A stretch of 64,000 nucleotides of DNA from Nocardioides caldifontis (GCF_008087345.1 NZ_ML701736.1:313187-377186); one strand, 5' to 3'. Shown: positions 28,755-40,210, counted from the first letter of the stretch. A program made the numbers and translations. Notes: generated by a model from the letters alone, not told the origin.

Positions 28755-30089
28755 TCAGCCCTCTCCGACGGCCTGGGACGCGACGGCCGCGGCCCGGCGT
28801 ACCGCCTCGACGAGGGCGTCGTCGGCCTCCTCCGGGAGCGCCAGCAGGTCGAGCAGGAGCCGGCCTCGCTCGACGTGGCCGACGACCGGCAGCGTCCCGG
28901 TGCGCAGCGGCGCTGCCAGTGCTTCGGGCAGCACCACGGCGGCGCTCGGCAGCTCGACCTCGGGGGCACCGCCACCGCCGACCGCACCGGTGGACCGCTC
29001 CGCGGAGGCCGCCACGACCGGGGCCAGCCGGCCGGCGATCCCCTCCGCGCGGCGCAGCAGGACCGCGGCGTCGGTGTCGAGGGCCTCGAGGACCGGCGGC
29101 GTCGGCCCGGTCAGGGTCGCCTCGAGCGCGGCGAGGGTGAGCTTGTCGACCCGGAGGGCGCGGGCCAGCGGGTGGCGCCGCACCTGGTGGACGAGGTCGG
29201 CGCGGCCGAGCAGCAGGCCTGCCTGCGGTCCGCCGAGCAGCTTGTCGCCGGAGGCGGTCACGAGCGCCGCCCCGGCGCGGAGCGTGCGCGCCGCGTCGGG
29301 CTCGTCGGGGAGCCGCGGGTGCGGCGCCAGGAGCCCCGAGCCGATGTCGGCGACGACCGGGGCCGGGAGGGTCGCGAGCTCTTGCACCGGCACCGACGAG
29401 GTGAACCCGCGGACGACGAAGTTCGACGGGTGCACCTTGAGGACGAAGGCGGTCTCGTCGGTGATCGCAGCCTCGTAGTCGGACCGCCGCACCCGGTTGG
29501 TGGTGCCGACCTCGCGGAGGCGGGCGCCGACGGACTCCACGAGCTCCGGGATCCGGAACCCGTCGCCGATCTCCACCATCTCGCCGCGCGCGACGACCAC
29601 CTCGCGCCCCTGCCCGAGCGCGCAGGCGACCAGCGCGAGGGCGGCGGCGCCGTTGTTGACCACGTGCACCGCGCCGGCGTCCGGCACCGCGGCGGCCAGC
29701 GCGTCGAGTGCCGACCTGCCCCGCCGGCCGCGTGCGCCGGTCTCCAGGTCGAGCTCGACGTCGGTGGCGCCGGCGGCGACCTCCATCGCGGCGACCGCGG
29801 CGGAGGACAGGGGCGCGCGGCCGAGGTTGGTGTGCACGACGACGCCGGTCGCGTTGAGCACCGGCCGCATGGCGGTCGCGGTGGCCGGCAGGGAGTCGAG
29901 CACGTCGTCGACCGCCGCGGTCGGCGGCACCTCGCCCGCGCGGCACCGGGCCAGGGAGGTCGTGACGGCGCGCTTCACGATGCGGTGGCCGAGCCTCCCG
30001 ATCGCGTCCTGGAGCCGGGGGTCGGCGAGGACCGTGTCGGTCCGCGGCGTCGCGCGACGCGGGTCGGTCGTCGTCGGTCTGCCGTCCAC
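28755..30089 (-). CDS. selA: L-seryl-tRNA(Sec) selenium transferase SelA
   Basis: 444-aa PLP enzyme converting Ser-tRNA(Sec) to Sec-tRNA(Sec) with selenophosphate. The family block NATGVVVHTNLGRAPLS is present, and the PLP lysine lies in TASGDKLLGGPQAGLLLG. The N-terminal tRNA-binding region (about residues 1-75) is present and the length is normal. GTG at 30089 is leaderless after TAGACT. That promoter lies inside the 3' end of copA, so selA-selB can be transcribed independently of the copper genes. Confidence 0.95.
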   Translation of the reverse strand: MDGRPTTTDPRRATPRTDTVLADPRLQDAIGRLGHRIVKRAVTTSLARCRAGEVPPTAAVDDVLDSLPATATAMRPVLNATGVVVHTNLGRAPLSSAAVAAMEVAAGATDVELDLETGARGRRGRSALDALAAAVPDAGAVHVVNNGAAALALVACALGQGREVVVARGEMVEIGDGFRIPELVESVGARLREVGTTNRVRRSDYEAAITDETAFVLKVHPSNFVVRGFTSSVPVQELATLPAPVVADIGSGLLAPHPRLPDEPDAARTLRAGAALVTASGDKLLGGPQAGLLLGRADLVHQVRRHPLARALRVDKLTLAALEATLTGPTPPVLEALDTDAAVLLRRAEGIAGRLAPVVAASAERSTGAVGGGGAPEVELPSAAVVLPEALAAPLRTGTLPVVGHVERGRLLLDLLALPEEADDALVEAVRRAAAVASQAVGEG

Positions 30090-30096
30090 GCCGGGC

Positions 30097-30102
30097 AGTC
30101 TA
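30097..30102 (-). promoter_or_regulatory. -10 box of leaderless selA
   Basis: TAGACT on the minus strand, 7 nt before GTG 30089. It overlaps the copA stop codon. Confidence 0.5.
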
Positions 30103-32352
30103 GGCAGCCGGTGCCGACACCGGCCGGAAGCGACGCAGCCGCAGGCTGTTGGTGACCACGAACACCGAGGAGAACGCCATCGCGGCGCCGGCCACAAGCG
30201 GGTTGAGGAACCCGAGCGCGGCCAGGGGCAGCGCGGCCACGTTGTAGGCGAACGCCCAGAACAGGTTGCCCTTGATGGTCGCGAGCGTGCGGCGCGAGAG
30301 GCGGACGGCGTCGACGGCCGCGCGGAGATCGCCCCGGACCAGCGTCAGGTCGGACGCCTCGATGGCCACGTCGGTCCCGGTGCCCATGCTGATGCCGAGC
30401 GAGGCCACCGCGAGCGCGGGGGCGTCGTTGGCGCCGTCGCCCACCATGGCGACCACTCGCCCCTCGTCGTGGAGGCGGCGCACCACGTCGACCTTCCCAC
30501 CGGGTAGCACCTCGGCGACGACCTCGTCGATGCCGACCTCGGCGGCGACCGCCTCGGCAGCCCTGCGGTTGTCGCCGGTGACCAGCACCGGCCGCAGCCC
30601 GAGACCACGGAGCTCGGCGACCGCCTGCGCGCTGGTCGGCTTGACGGTGTCGGAGACGACGAAGAGCCCCCGCGCGACGCCGTCCCACCCGGCTGCCACC
30701 ACGGTGCGTCCGGCGATCTCGGCAGCGGCGCGGGCGGCCTCGAGCCCGGCCGGGAGGGGCATCGCCCACTCCTCGGCCAACCATCGCGGTCGGCCCGCCA
30801 CGACCTCGTGGCCGTCGACCTTCCCGGAGACCCCGAGCCCGGACGTCGACACGAACGCATCGGGTGCGGGCAGGGTCGTCCGGGCGGCCGCACCGTCGGC
30901 GACCGCGCGGGCGACCGGGTGCTCCGAGGTGTGCTCGAGTGCGCCTGCGAGCCGGAGCAGCTCCTCCGTCTCCACCCCGTCGGCGGCCACCACGTCGACG
31001 AGCGCCATCCGGCCGGTCGTGACGGTCCCGGTCTTGTCCAGGAGGACCGTGTCGACCACCCGGGTGGACTCGAGGATCTCGGGCCCCTTGATCAGCACCC
31101 CCAGCTGGGCGCCGCGCCCGGTGCCGACCAGCAGCGCCGTGGGCGTCGCGAGGCCGAGCGCGCACGGGCAGGCGATGATCAGGACGGCGACCGCCGCGGT
31201 GAACGCCGCGGTCGCGCTGTGCCCGGTGACCAGCCACCCCACGAGGGTCGCCGCGGCGAGCAGCAGGACGACCGGCACGAAGACCCCGGACACGCGGTCG
31301 GCGAGCCGCTGCACGGCCGCCTTCCCGCTCTGCGCCTCCTCCACCAGCCGCGCCATCTGCGCCAGCCTCGTGTCGGCGCCGACGCGGGTGGCGCGCACGA
31401 CGAGCCGGCCCCCGGCGTTGACGGTGGCCCCGACGACCGGGTCGCCCGGCCCGACCTCCACCGGCACCGGCTCGCCGGTCAGCATCGACGCGTCGACCGC
31501 CGACGTGCCGCTCTCGACCACACCGTCGGTGGCGACCTTCTCGCCGGGGCGCACCAGGAACCGGTCGCCGACGACGAGCCGGTCGGCGGAAAGCCGCTCC
31601 TCCTGCTCCCCGTCCGGCGTGCGCCGGAGCACGGTGACGTCCTTCGCGCCCATCCCGAGCAGCGCCCGCAGCGCCGCACCGGACTCGCGCTTCGCGCGGG
31701 CCTCGAAGTACCTGCCCGCGAGCAGGAAGGTCGTGACCGCCGCGGCGACCTCGAGGTAGAGGTCCGGCTGCCCGCCGCCGCGGGACGGCAGCAGCTCCAG
31801 CTCCATCCGCATGCCCGGCATGCCCGCGTCGGTGAACAGCAGGGCCCCCAGCGACCAGAGGTACGCCGCCGAGACGCCGAGCGAGACCAGGGTGTCCATG
31901 GTCGCGGCGGCATGGCGGGCGTTGACGAACGCCGCGCGGTGGAACGGCCACGCGCCCCAGACGGCGACGGGGGAGGCGAGCGTGAGCGCCACCCACTGCC
32001 AGTTGTCGAACTGGAGGGGCGGCACCATCGAGAGCAGCAGGACGGGGACCGTCAGAAGCGCGGAGACCACCAGCCGCTGCCGCCAGACGTCGGCCTCCGT
32101 CGGCGCGGCGACGTCCGGCTCGGGCTGCGCCGGGGACGGCACGGTGGCGCGGTAGCCCGTCGCCTCGACCACTGCGACCAGCTGCTCAGGGGTCACGGTG
32201 GGCGGGTAGGAGACCCGCGCCCTTTCCGTGGCGTAGTTGACGGTGGCGACGACGCCGTCGACCTTGTTGAGCTTCTTCTCGATGCGTGCGGCGCAGGCCG
32301 CGCAGGTCATCCCCGCGATGTCGAGCTCGACGTCCGCGTGTCCCTCGGTCAT
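30100..32352 (-). CDS. copA: Copper-translocating P-type ATPase
   Basis: 750-aa P1B-type ATPase exporting Cu(I). An N-terminal heavy-metal domain carries [10 protein letters not shown] (Cys pair). The metal site in the membrane is CPCALG, phosphorylation occurs at DKTGT, the HP motif is SEHPVARAV, and the hinge is [10 protein letters not shown]. About eight helices are visible. The ATG overlaps the TGA of the upstream chaperone gene (ATGA), so the two are coupled. The CsoR-like palindrome upstream of the chaperone suggests copper-inducible expression of both. Confidence 0.94.
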   Translation of the reverse strand: MTEGHADVELDIAGMTCAACAARIEKKLNKVDGVVATVNYATERARVSYPPTVTPEQLVAVVEATGYRATVPSPAQPEPDVAAPTEADVWRQRLVVSALLTVPVLLLSMVPPLQFDNWQWVALTLASPVAVWGAWPFHRAAFVNARHAAATMDTLVSLGVSAAYLWSLGALLFTDAGMPGMRMELELLPSRGGGQPDLYLEVAAAVTTFLLAGRYFEARAKRESGAALRALLGMGAKDVTVLRRTPDGEQEERLSADRLVVGDRFLVRPGEKVATDGVVESGTSAVDASMLTGEPVPVEVGPGDPVVGATVNAGGRLVVRATRVGADTRLAQMARLVEEAQSGKAAVQRLADRVSGVFVPVVLLLAAATLVGWLVTGHSATAAFTAAVAVLIIACPCALGLATPTALLVGTGRGAQLGVLIKGPEILESTRVVDTVLLDKTGTVTTGRMALVDVVAADGVETEELLRLAGALEHTSEHPVARAVADGAAARTTLPAPDAFVSTSGLGVSGKVDGHEVVAGRPRWLAEEWAMPLPAGLEAARAAAEIAGRTVVAAGWDGVARGLFVVSDTVKPTSAQAVAELRGLGLRPVLVTGDNRRAAEAVAAEVGIDEVVAEVLPGGKVDVVRRLHDEGRVVAMVGDGANDAPALAVASLGISMGTGTDVAIEASDLTLVRGDLRAAVDAVRLSRRTLATIKGNLFWAFAYNVAALPLAALGFLNPLVAGAAMAFSSVFVVTNSLRLRRFRPVSAPAA

Positions 32353-32564
32353 GCCAACCGGTAGTCCCCGGCCTCGTCGAGGGCGGTCGCGACCTGCTCG
32401 TCGGCGAGCGGGGCGGCGCTGGTCACCTGCACGGTCGACGTGCCGCCGGCCACGAGGTCGACCTCGACGCCGGAGACGCCCTCGAGGGCGCTCAGCTCCT
32501 CGGTGACGGCGCGGGCGCAGTGGCCGCAGGTCATCCCGGTCACGCGGTAGGTCGAGGTGGTCAC
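32349..32564 (-). CDS. copZ: CopZ-like copper chaperone (heavy-metal-associated domain)
   Basis: 71-aa ferredoxin-like metal-binding domain with the [11 protein letters not shown] motif (Cys-x-x-Cys) near residue 12. It would shuttle Cu(I) to the ATPase encoded directly downstream with a 4-base overlap. GTG at 32564 follows a strong AGGAGG eight bases upstream. The short acidic C terminus is normal for actinobacterial CopZ. Confidence 0.92.
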   Translation of the reverse strand: MTTSTYRVTGMTCGHCARAVTEELSALEGVSGVEVDLVAGGTSTVQVTSAAPLADEQVATALDEAGDYRLA

Positions 32565-32598
32565 GTGGTTCTCCTCCTGCACGGGGTGTACGGCCGCC

Positions 32599-32604
32599 AC
32601 GATA
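32599..32604 (-). promoter_or_regulatory. -10 box of copZ-copA
   Basis: TATCGT on the minus strand, about 35 nt upstream of the copZ start and touching the copper operator palindrome. Confidence 0.45.
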
Positions 32605-32617
32605 CCCCGCCGGGGTA
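32603..32617. promoter_or_regulatory. CsoR-like copper operator TACCCCGCCGGGGTA
   Basis: Perfect palindrome with 6-bp arms and a 3-bp centre. The ACCCC...GGGGT core is the arrangement bound by actinobacterial CsoR repressors upstream of copper genes. It overlaps the -10 box, so apo-CsoR would repress and Cu(I) would release it. No csoR gene lies in the window. Confidence 0.65.
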
Positions 32618-32635
32618 CCTGGCCCAAGGTGGTCG

Positions 32636-34342
32636 TCAGGGCTCGACCGGCTCGCCGTCGACGATCGGCAGCCCGACGTCGGTGCGCTCGCTGAGGTCGC
32701 ACACCCCCTCGGGGCTGCACGAGAGGGTGGCGAACCCGGTCTGCAGCCCCGTCGCGGTGTCGAAGTACTGCAGCCGGGCAGTCATCGGCTTCAGCGGGAT
32801 CGAGACGGGGGTGCTGAACCGGTTGAACGTCGGGCTCTCCTCCATGCCGCCCGAGGTGCCGAGCTGGTCCACCACGGTCCAGGTCACGTCGCCACCGTCG
32901 GTGTTCCACACCACCCACGGCCCCTCGGGGTCGTGCAGGTGGCCGACGTTCACGGTCCCCGGCGGCACGTCGTCGATGCCGTCGTCGTACGGCGTGGTGC
33001 GGCTGCCGCCCTCGAGCTGCCGCACCGGTGTCAGGGTCTCCAGGCCGAGGAATCCGGCGGCGGCCGAGGGCTGGTGGAACAGGGCGATGCCGGGCTCGTC
33101 CTCGTCGACCTCGTCCCGCACGGCCTGGCCGAGCTCCTGCTGGGTGAGGTCGGACTCGCTGCTGACCAGCGCCCCGAAGAGCGCCTTGTGCTCGACGTCG
33201 TTGGCGCCCGTGACGCGCAGCCCCGCCACCTCCTCGGTGGTCAGGTCCGGCACGATCATCCCGGCGTCCTCCATCTGCTGGGCGGTGGTCTCGGAGTCGT
33301 GGTCGCCGGCGATGGCCACCGTCGGCAGCTCGCCGCCGACGGCCGCCTCCTTCTGGACGAAGTCCTGCTCGGCGACGGTGCCGTTGGAGGTGATGTCTCC
33401 GGAGATGGTCCGCATCGCGACGGCGTCCTCGTCCAGCCGCTCGAGGAGCGCCTCGACCAGGGCGGTCCGGACCGAGGTGCCGACGTAGCCGCCCTGGGGG
33501 TCCGCCTCCGCCAGGACGACGACCTCGCCCTCGCGCGGCTCGAGCTCGGCCCCGCGGCGATCGAGCGCCTCCCGGAAGCTGGCCTCGGTGTCGGCCTCGA
33601 ACTCGGCGGTGCGCTCGGCGATCCGCTGGGTGTTCTTCTCGATGAAGGGCCGGACCTGCCGCGCCACCTCCAGCGTCTCGGGGTCGCTGAACCGCAGCCC
33701 GGGGAGGTCGAGGAACGCGTAGCCGGGCGGCGCGTCCTGCTCGGCCTCCCACCGCTGGAAGAGCACGAAGGCGCTGCCCGTCGAGACCACCAGGGCGCCG
33801 GCGACCACCCCGGCGGTCACCATGCGCTGCCGGGCCGGGTGGCGCTCGACGGCCCGCCTCGACTTCCACCGCGGCTGGAACAGCAGGATCAGCGCGCCCC
33901 CGGCCAGCGACAGCACGACCGTGCTGCCGACGACCCGGTCGGTGATGTCGTCGCGGAACTTCGCGGCGTACGACGCGACGGCCGCGTCGGGGTCCTGCAC
34001 GAACTGCAGGTTGGCGCGGATGAAGCTCGGGTCGACGTACGACGCGAGGGTGCCGCCGGCCTGCGGGGGACCGGTGACCCGGGCCCGCACGCCGAACCCC
34101 CACGGGCCGGTCTCGTGCCAGTAGAGGTCGCCCAGCACCCCCGTCTGGAGGGTGGAGCGCCCGTCGTGGGAGAGCGACATCTGGACCGGCAGCGTGCCCA
34201 CCGCGTCGCGGAAGGTCGCGCGCTCGACGGCCTGCTCGACGACGAGGGGGAGCAGCACGACCGCGACCGTGACCGTGACCAGGAGGTACCGCCCGACCCA
34301 CCGCAGCACGGTGGCCGTCCTCGGTCCGCCCAGGCTCGGCAC
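32636..34342 (-). CDS. Membrane-anchored metallophosphoesterase-like protein
   Basis: 568-aa protein with an N-terminal membrane segment ([18 protein letters not shown]), a second pair of segments at about residues 145-190, and a C-terminal domain resembling the calcineurin-like fold. In that domain SGDITSNGT (metal motif II), AGDHDSET (GNHD-like), IALFHQP and GHLHDPEGP (GHxH-like) appear in order. The first motif DxH is replaced by EADPQGG and GNHD is GDHD, so metal binding may be altered. GTG at 34342 is the best start. The substrate is unknown. It is located 32 nt downstream of gdhA. Confidence 0.65.
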   Translation of the reverse strand: MPSLGGPRTATVLRWVGRYLLVTVTVAVVLLPLVVEQAVERATFRDAVGTLPVQMSLSHDGRSTLQTGVLGDLYWHETGPWGFGVRARVTGPPQAGGTLASYVDPSFIRANLQFVQDPDAAVASYAAKFRDDITDRVVGSTVVLSLAGGALILLFQPRWKSRRAVERHPARQRMVTAGVVAGALVVSTGSAFVLFQRWEAEQDAPPGYAFLDLPGLRFSDPETLEVARQVRPFIEKNTQRIAERTAEFEADTEASFREALDRRGAELEPREGEVVVLAEADPQGGYVGTSVRTALVEALLERLDEDAVAMRTISGDITSNGTVAEQDFVQKEAAVGGELPTVAIAGDHDSETTAQQMEDAGMIVPDLTTEEVAGLRVTGANDVEHKALFGALVSSESDLTQQELGQAVRDEVDEDEPGIALFHQPSAAAGFLGLETLTPVRQLEGGSRTTPYDDGIDDVPPGTVNVGHLHDPEGPWVVWNTDGGDVTWTVVDQLGTSGGMEESPTFNRFSTPVSIPLKPMTARLQYFDTATGLQTGFATLSCSPEGVCDLSERTDVGLPIVDGEPVEP

Positions 34343-34374
34343 CCTGACCAGCGTCGGCCTCCTCCGGTCGTCCC

Positions 34375-35772
<1,398 letters not shown>

Positions 35773-35825
35773 CTATCCGCACCCCTGGTGCGCGTGGCTC
35801 ACCGAGGAACGGGCACAGTGTCGTC

Positions 35826-37070
35826 GTGACCGCGATCGAGAAGAAGCCGGTGAGCCAGGTGGCGCACCTCACCGACCAGGACGTCGACGACATCGGACGG
35901 GAGCTGGACTCCATCCGTGCCTCCGTCCTGGACAGCCGGGGCGAGCGTGACGCGGCCTACATCCGCAAGGTGATCGAGATCCAGCGCAAGCTCGAGCTCA
36001 CCGGCCGTGTGGTGCTCCTCCTGGGCAGCCGCAACCGCGTCGCCTGGGCGGTCGGGACGGCCTGCCTGGCGATGTCGAAGAGCCTCGACAACATGGAGAT
36101 CGGTCACAACGTCCTGCACGGCCAGTGGGACTGGATGCGCGACCCCAAGATCCACTCGACCACCTGGGACTGGGACCACCCGTCGCCGCCGGAGCAGTGG
36201 AAGCGGGCCCACAACGTCCAGCACCACACGTACACGAACATCCTCGGCGAGGACAACGACCTCGGCTACGGGATCATGCGGGTCGACGAGGACCAGCCGT
36301 GGAAGCCGCGCTTCCTGGTCCAGCCGCTGTGGAACTTCGTCAACGCCTGCATGTTCGAGTTCGGCATCGCGACCTACGACATCGAGCTCGGTGCCCACCT
36401 GCGCGAGAAGAAGGGGTTCACCCCCGAGCTGCGCTCCCGGGTCGGCGCGACCCTGCGCAAGGCCTCGAAGCAGGTGCTCAAGGACTACGTCGTGCACCCC
36501 GCGCTCAGCGGCCGGTCATGGCGGAGCACGCTCACCGCGAACGCCACGGCGAACGTGCTCCGCAACCTCTGGAGCCACTCGGTCATCATGTGCGGCCACT
36601 TCCCGGAGGGCGTCGAGACCTTCGAGCAGCCGGCGCTCGACGAGCACGAGACCCGCGGGCAGTGGTACCTGCGGCAGATGCTCGGGTCGGCCAACATCTC
36701 CGGCAGCCGCACGATGCACCTGATGACCGGCAACCTCTCGCACCAGATCGAGCACCACCTGTTCCCTGACCTGCCGAGCAACCGGTACTACGAGATCGCG
36801 CCGCAGGTGCGCGCCCTGTTCCAGCGCTACGGGCTCACCTACAACGCCCGGCCGCTCGTGCGGCAGGTCGGCAGCGCCTGGCACAAGGTGGTCCGGCTCT
36901 CCCTGCCGAACGGCTGGCTCGAGGAGACCTCGCTCGCCAACCTGCCCCGCCAGCTCGCGAAGCTGGTCGGCGCCGGCAGCGGCCCCGAGAAGGTCGCGGA
37001 AGTGACCGCGCACGTGCGGCGCGCAGCGGTGCCGCGGGTCGCCGACCCGGTGCCCGCCCTCGCCGGCTGA
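35826..37070 (+). CDS. Membrane fatty acid desaturase (DesA3-like)
   Basis: 414-aa di-iron desaturase. Three histidine boxes are visible: HNVLHGQ (HxxxH), HNVQHHTYT (HxxHH) and HQIEHHLFP (QxxHH); the last type is typical of acyl-CoA front-end or delta-9 desaturases. Two helical pairs flank the first two boxes. Actinobacterial homologues introduce double bases into stearoyl or palmitoyl chains with an oxidoreductase partner; none is adjacent. GTG at 35826. It is divergent from gdhA with 107 nt between. Confidence 0.92.
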   Translation: MTAIEKKPVSQVAHLTDQDVDDIGRELDSIRASVLDSRGERDAAYIRKVIEIQRKLELTGRVVLLLGSRNRVAWAVGTACLAMSKSLDNMEIGHNVLHGQWDWMRDPKIHSTTWDWDHPSPPEQWKRAHNVQHHTYTNILGEDNDLGYGIMRVDEDQPWKPRFLVQPLWNFVNACMFEFGIATYDIELGAHLREKKGFTPELRSRVGATLRKASKQVLKDYVVHPALSGRSWRSTLTANATANVLRNLWSHSVIMCGHFPEGVETFEQPALDEHETRGQWYLRQMLGSANISGSRTMHLMTGNLSHQIEHHLFPDLPSNRYYEIAPQVRALFQRYGLTYNARPLVRQVGSAWHKVVRLSLPNGWLEETSLANLPRQLAKLVGAGSGPEKVAEVTAHVRRAAVPRVADPVPALAG

Positions 37071-37097
37071 CGGGTTGCGGTCGCCCGGGGGCGAACG

Positions 37098-37517
37098 TCA
37101 CCAGGGGCGGTACCGCACGGTGAACCGCGCTCCGAGCTCGTCCTGGAGCCGCCGAGCAAGCGCTCGCGCGCGGCGGTCGAGCTGCTCGTATGCCTCCGGC
37201 GTGCGTCGGCTCGGCGCGGCGTCCACCGCGTCCATCTCCTCGCCCCAGCGGGTGAGCTCCTCGATGAGCGGGGCGCTCAACCCCAAGGCATCGCGGAGCC
37301 ACGCCGGCTCCTCGGGCAGCAGGCCGGTCTCGTCCCACAACGGCACCCGGACGCCGTAGTCCCACATGAGTCGGATCTCGGTGCCCTGGACCGTGGGGCT
37401 CTCCGCCTCGACCTCGTCCGCGTCCGCCGGCCGCTCCGCCGACCAGTACGCGCCGTGCGGGAAGTCGCCGAGGTGCGGCGGAGGGAGCCCGTCGTCCCCG
37501 GCGTCATGGCTCGTCAC
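37098..37517 (-). CDS. Conserved actinobacterial protein of unknown function
   Basis: 139-aa soluble protein of no recognised family. Conserved-looking blocks are LMWDYGVRVPLWDETGLLPE and the C-terminal LARRLQDELGARFTVRYRP. It is acidic, without Cys clusters or membrane segments. GTG at 37517 starts 22 nt after the stop of the DUF2652 gene, so it may be the last gene of that operon. Similar short proteins recur in actinobacteria, from memory, without a known role. Confidence 0.6.
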   Translation of the reverse strand: MTSHDAGDDGLPPPHLGDFPHGAYWSAERPADADEVEAESPTVQGTEIRLMWDYGVRVPLWDETGLLPEEPAWLRDALGLSAPLIEELTRWGEEMDAVDAAPSRRTPEAYEQLDRRARALARRLQDELGARFTVRYRPW

Positions 37518-37539
37518 CCGTCGGATCCCACCACACGCG

Positions 37540-38256
37540 TCAGCTGGTGGCGACCCGGTGGCGCCGGCGCCGCAGCCCGAGCATGTAAGGCACGCCGGTG
37601 CCGGCGACCGACAACGTCCGGCCGACCCGCCCACGCAGCGACGGGCCGGGGAGCGGGGGAGCGGAGCGCTGCAGGTCTGCGACGTCGAGGACGTAGGAGC
37701 GCGCCCGCCCGACCCCTTCCAGCTCCTGCTCGACCTCCTGCACCGGACCGCGCGACGGGCTGGCGCTGCTCCGGTAGAGCTCTTCGGACAGGAGCACGTA
37801 TTCCGGCACGGTGACCGGGTTCTTCAGCAGCCGGTGCACGTGGATGACGTCGATGCCCACCAGCTTGGTGCGCTTCCTGATGGTCTGTGTGGCCACGTCG
37901 CCCACGTGCGCGACGAACTTGAGCTTCAGCGCCTCCGCCTCGTTGCACCCCTTGCACGGGCACAGGTTGCGCGCGACGTACTGCCGCTCGGCATGGAAGG
38001 CTCGGTGCATCTGCGTCGCGGCCTGCAACGTGAGGGCGACCACCGAGTCCCCGTCCATCCGGTCCGCCCGGTGTGCGACGAACGCCCCGTCGCCCTCGAT
38101 CTCCACGAGGTCGAACTCGGGCACGGCGTCGACCACGGAGCTGAGGAGCCGTGCGGTGTTGACCTCGGCGTGCGCCAGGCTCATGCGGTGCGTCCGCATG
38201 TAGTCGGTGTAGCCCCGCATGTCCGCGATCAGGAGCAGCGTGCGCGTCTGGCTCAT
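37540..38256 (-). CDS. DUF2652 protein, nucleotide-cyclase-like
   Basis: 238-aa protein with class III nucleotidyl-cyclase-like features: LLLIADMRGYTDYM resembles the metal-binding start of cyclase domains (FxDIRGFT), and EIEGDGAFVAH resembles the second GDG-containing strand. A Cys cluster (NLCPCKGCNEAE) and an amphipathic basic C terminus are distinctive. The ATG overlaps the stop of the MFS/cNMP-binding gene (ATGA). Cyclase activity is an inference from fold similarity; it may be degenerate. Confidence 0.7.
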   Translation of the reverse strand: MSQTRTLLLIADMRGYTDYMRTHRMSLAHAEVNTARLLSSVVDAVPEFDLVEIEGDGAFVAHRADRMDGDSVVALTLQAATQMHRAFHAERQYVARNLCPCKGCNEAEALKLKFVAHVGDVATQTIRKRTKLVGIDVIHVHRLLKNPVTVPEYVLLSEELYRSSASPSRGPVQEVEQELEGVGRARSYVLDVADLQRSAPPLPGPSLRGRVGRTLSVAGTGVPYMLGLRRRRHRVATS

Positions 38257-39937
38257 TGCGGCGCCTCCTCGACGTCGTCGTGCGGCCTGAAGCGGCTCAG
38301 TGCCGACTCGACCGCGGTTCCCGCCTTGAGCGCGCTCGGGGTGAAGCCCAGGACCAGCGGCAGGAACTGCTCCGAGCGCAACGCCTGCAGCTGGAGGTCC
38401 CCGACGGCGCGCACCCCCGCGGTCCGCCGGCTCCGCCGGAGCAGCGCGATCTCACCGAACCCCTCACCCGGTCCGAGTGTGGTGACGTCGCAGCCGTCAC
38501 CGACCACGACCGCCTCCCCGGCCTCGATCACGTAGTAGCGGTCGCCGACGTCACCCTGCTCGAACACGTAACGGCCGGCGGGCACGGCGACCGGTTCGAG
38601 CCCCCGCGCCAGCCGCTCGATGGCAGGGAGCGGGAGCGCCTTCAGCATCGCCACCTCCTGCAGCAGTGCGATGTCGCGGTCGCGGACGTCGACAGCCCGG
38701 TCCATCCGGCGCAACCGACCCCACGCGGCCGCCGCCAGGACGGGACACAGGAGCCCGACGAGGACCAGCGAGGGCCGCAGCCCCGCCTGCTCGACGAGGA
38801 CCGACGCCGCGAGCGCCCCGATGCCCACGAACAGCGCGACGACGCTCTCGAGGACACCGAAGACGCGGGCCAGCACCTCGTCCGGCGCCAACCTCGCCAG
38901 CAGCGTGAAACCACCGAGATCGATCAGGGCGTTGCCGACGCCGACGAACGCGAGGACCACCAGGGCGGCGAGCTCGGCCGGGACGACGCCGACCACGGTC
39001 ACCGGCAGGCCGTAGAGGGCGATGCCGAGGGCGAACCACGCCCCCAGCCGCCGGGTGTCGGCGAGCAGCGAGGCGGCGATCGAGCCGAGCACGGCGCCCA
39101 CGCCGATCGCCGCGGAGAGCACCCCCACCCCTGGGTCCCCGGTGCCGAGGAGGTCGATCGCGACACCACGGTGAGGACGGTCAGCGCGCCCCGGGTCCAC
39201 GACTGGGCCGCCGCCAAGAGCATGATCACCGCCAGGTCCCGGTCGAGTCCCACGGCGCGGAGCCCCTCGACGGCAGCGCGGACCAGCTGCGCCTCGCCCG
39301 GTGACGACGGACGAGGTGGGGCGTCGTACCGCAACCGGAGCAGGAGGAGCGCCGACCAGAACGACGCGGCGGCCGCGACCGCGAACACCCCCGTGACCCC
39401 CGCGGAGGCCAGCAGCACGGCGGCCAGCAACGGCCCGACCAGCGTGGCCAGTGAGTCCAGCAGTCCCCGGACGACGTTCGCGCTGGCGAGCTCGTGCCCC
39501 GAGCCGCACAGCGACGGCAGCAGCGCCGAGTGCGCCGGGCGGAACAGCGTGGCCGCCATGGTCGAGAGCACCGCGAGCACGTAGACGACGGTCGTCGGAC
39601 CATCGGCGCCCACCACCACTGCCGCCGCACCGGTGGCCATGCCGCGCAGCACCGAGACGAGGACGAGGACGCGCTCCCGGCGTCCCCGGTCTGCCACCGG
39701 GGCGAGCAGTGGTGCCAGGAGGGCGGCGGGGACCATGCGGAGGAGCCCGACGACCCCGACCGCGGCCGCCCCGCCGTCGCGGTAGGCGACGATGCCCAGG
39801 CCGACCGTGAACGCCCACTCCGCGGTCCAGGCCCCGAGGAAGCTCAGCTGGGCGCGCCGCAGCTCCGGGTTGCGGGCGTTGCTCGTGAAGGCAGCGGCCG
39901 CCGTACCCAGTCGCGCTCGGCCAGTCGGTCCGGCCAC
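38253..39937 (-). pseudogene. MFS transporter fused to cyclic-nucleotide-binding domain, disrupted by a one-base frameshift
   Basis: GTG at 39937 begins an MFS protein (FTSNARNPELRRAQLSFLGAW, about ten helices). The reading frame breaks at about 39163-39168: upstream it reads ALTVLTVVS, downstream the other frame continues with IDLLGTGDPGVGVLSA. One missing base in a GTGGTG run restores VVVAIDLLGTG. After the transporter part comes a CRP-like cyclic-nucleotide-binding domain (VFEQGDVGDRYYVIEAGE and FGEIALLRRSRRTAG). The repaired length would be 561 aa. The remaining sequence is intact, so this is either a very recent mutation or a sequencing error. Confidence 0.75.
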
Positions 39938-39993
39938 CTGGTGATCTAACCGCGCATCGACCCCGGGCGACCCGGGCCGAAGGTCGCGCGTTG

Positions 39994-40158
39994 TCAGATG
40001 CCGGCAGCGCCGGGGTGGACGTCCTTGATGCCCTCCCGCTGGCGCTCCACATGGGCCGACGCCCGCTCGTCGCGCAGGGCGTCACGCTGGCAGGCCCGCT
40101 CGTACCGCGCCACGCGCCAGCGGCGCGCCACCGTCCTCAGCCGTTCCAGCAGCGCCAT
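39994..40158 (-). CDS. Small 54-aa charged protein with strong ribosome site
   Basis: ATG at 40158 opens a 54-codon frame preceded by a perfect AGGAGG seven bases upstream. The product is highly charged (MALLERLRTVARRWRVARYE at the start), likely helical, and ends with DVHPGAAGI. It lies between the PuuD-like hydrolase gene and the MFS/cNMP gene, on the same strand and 52 nt after the hydrolase stop, so it could be the last gene of the amine operon. No family is recognised. Confidence 0.55.
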   Translation of the reverse strand: MALLERLRTVARRWRVARYERACQRDALRDERASAHVERQREGIKDVHPGAAGI

Positions 40159-40210
40159 GGCCGTGCCTCCTGTGCGTCCGGGCTGGTCGTCAGTATGCGG
40201 TCACCGGCGG

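Noticed and set aside
25078-29478. A 1466-codon plus-strand open frame
   Set aside because: Shadow of the FAD/Rieske, selB and selA genes in GC-rich DNA; its translation is low-complexity His/Arg/Gly/Pro with no family.
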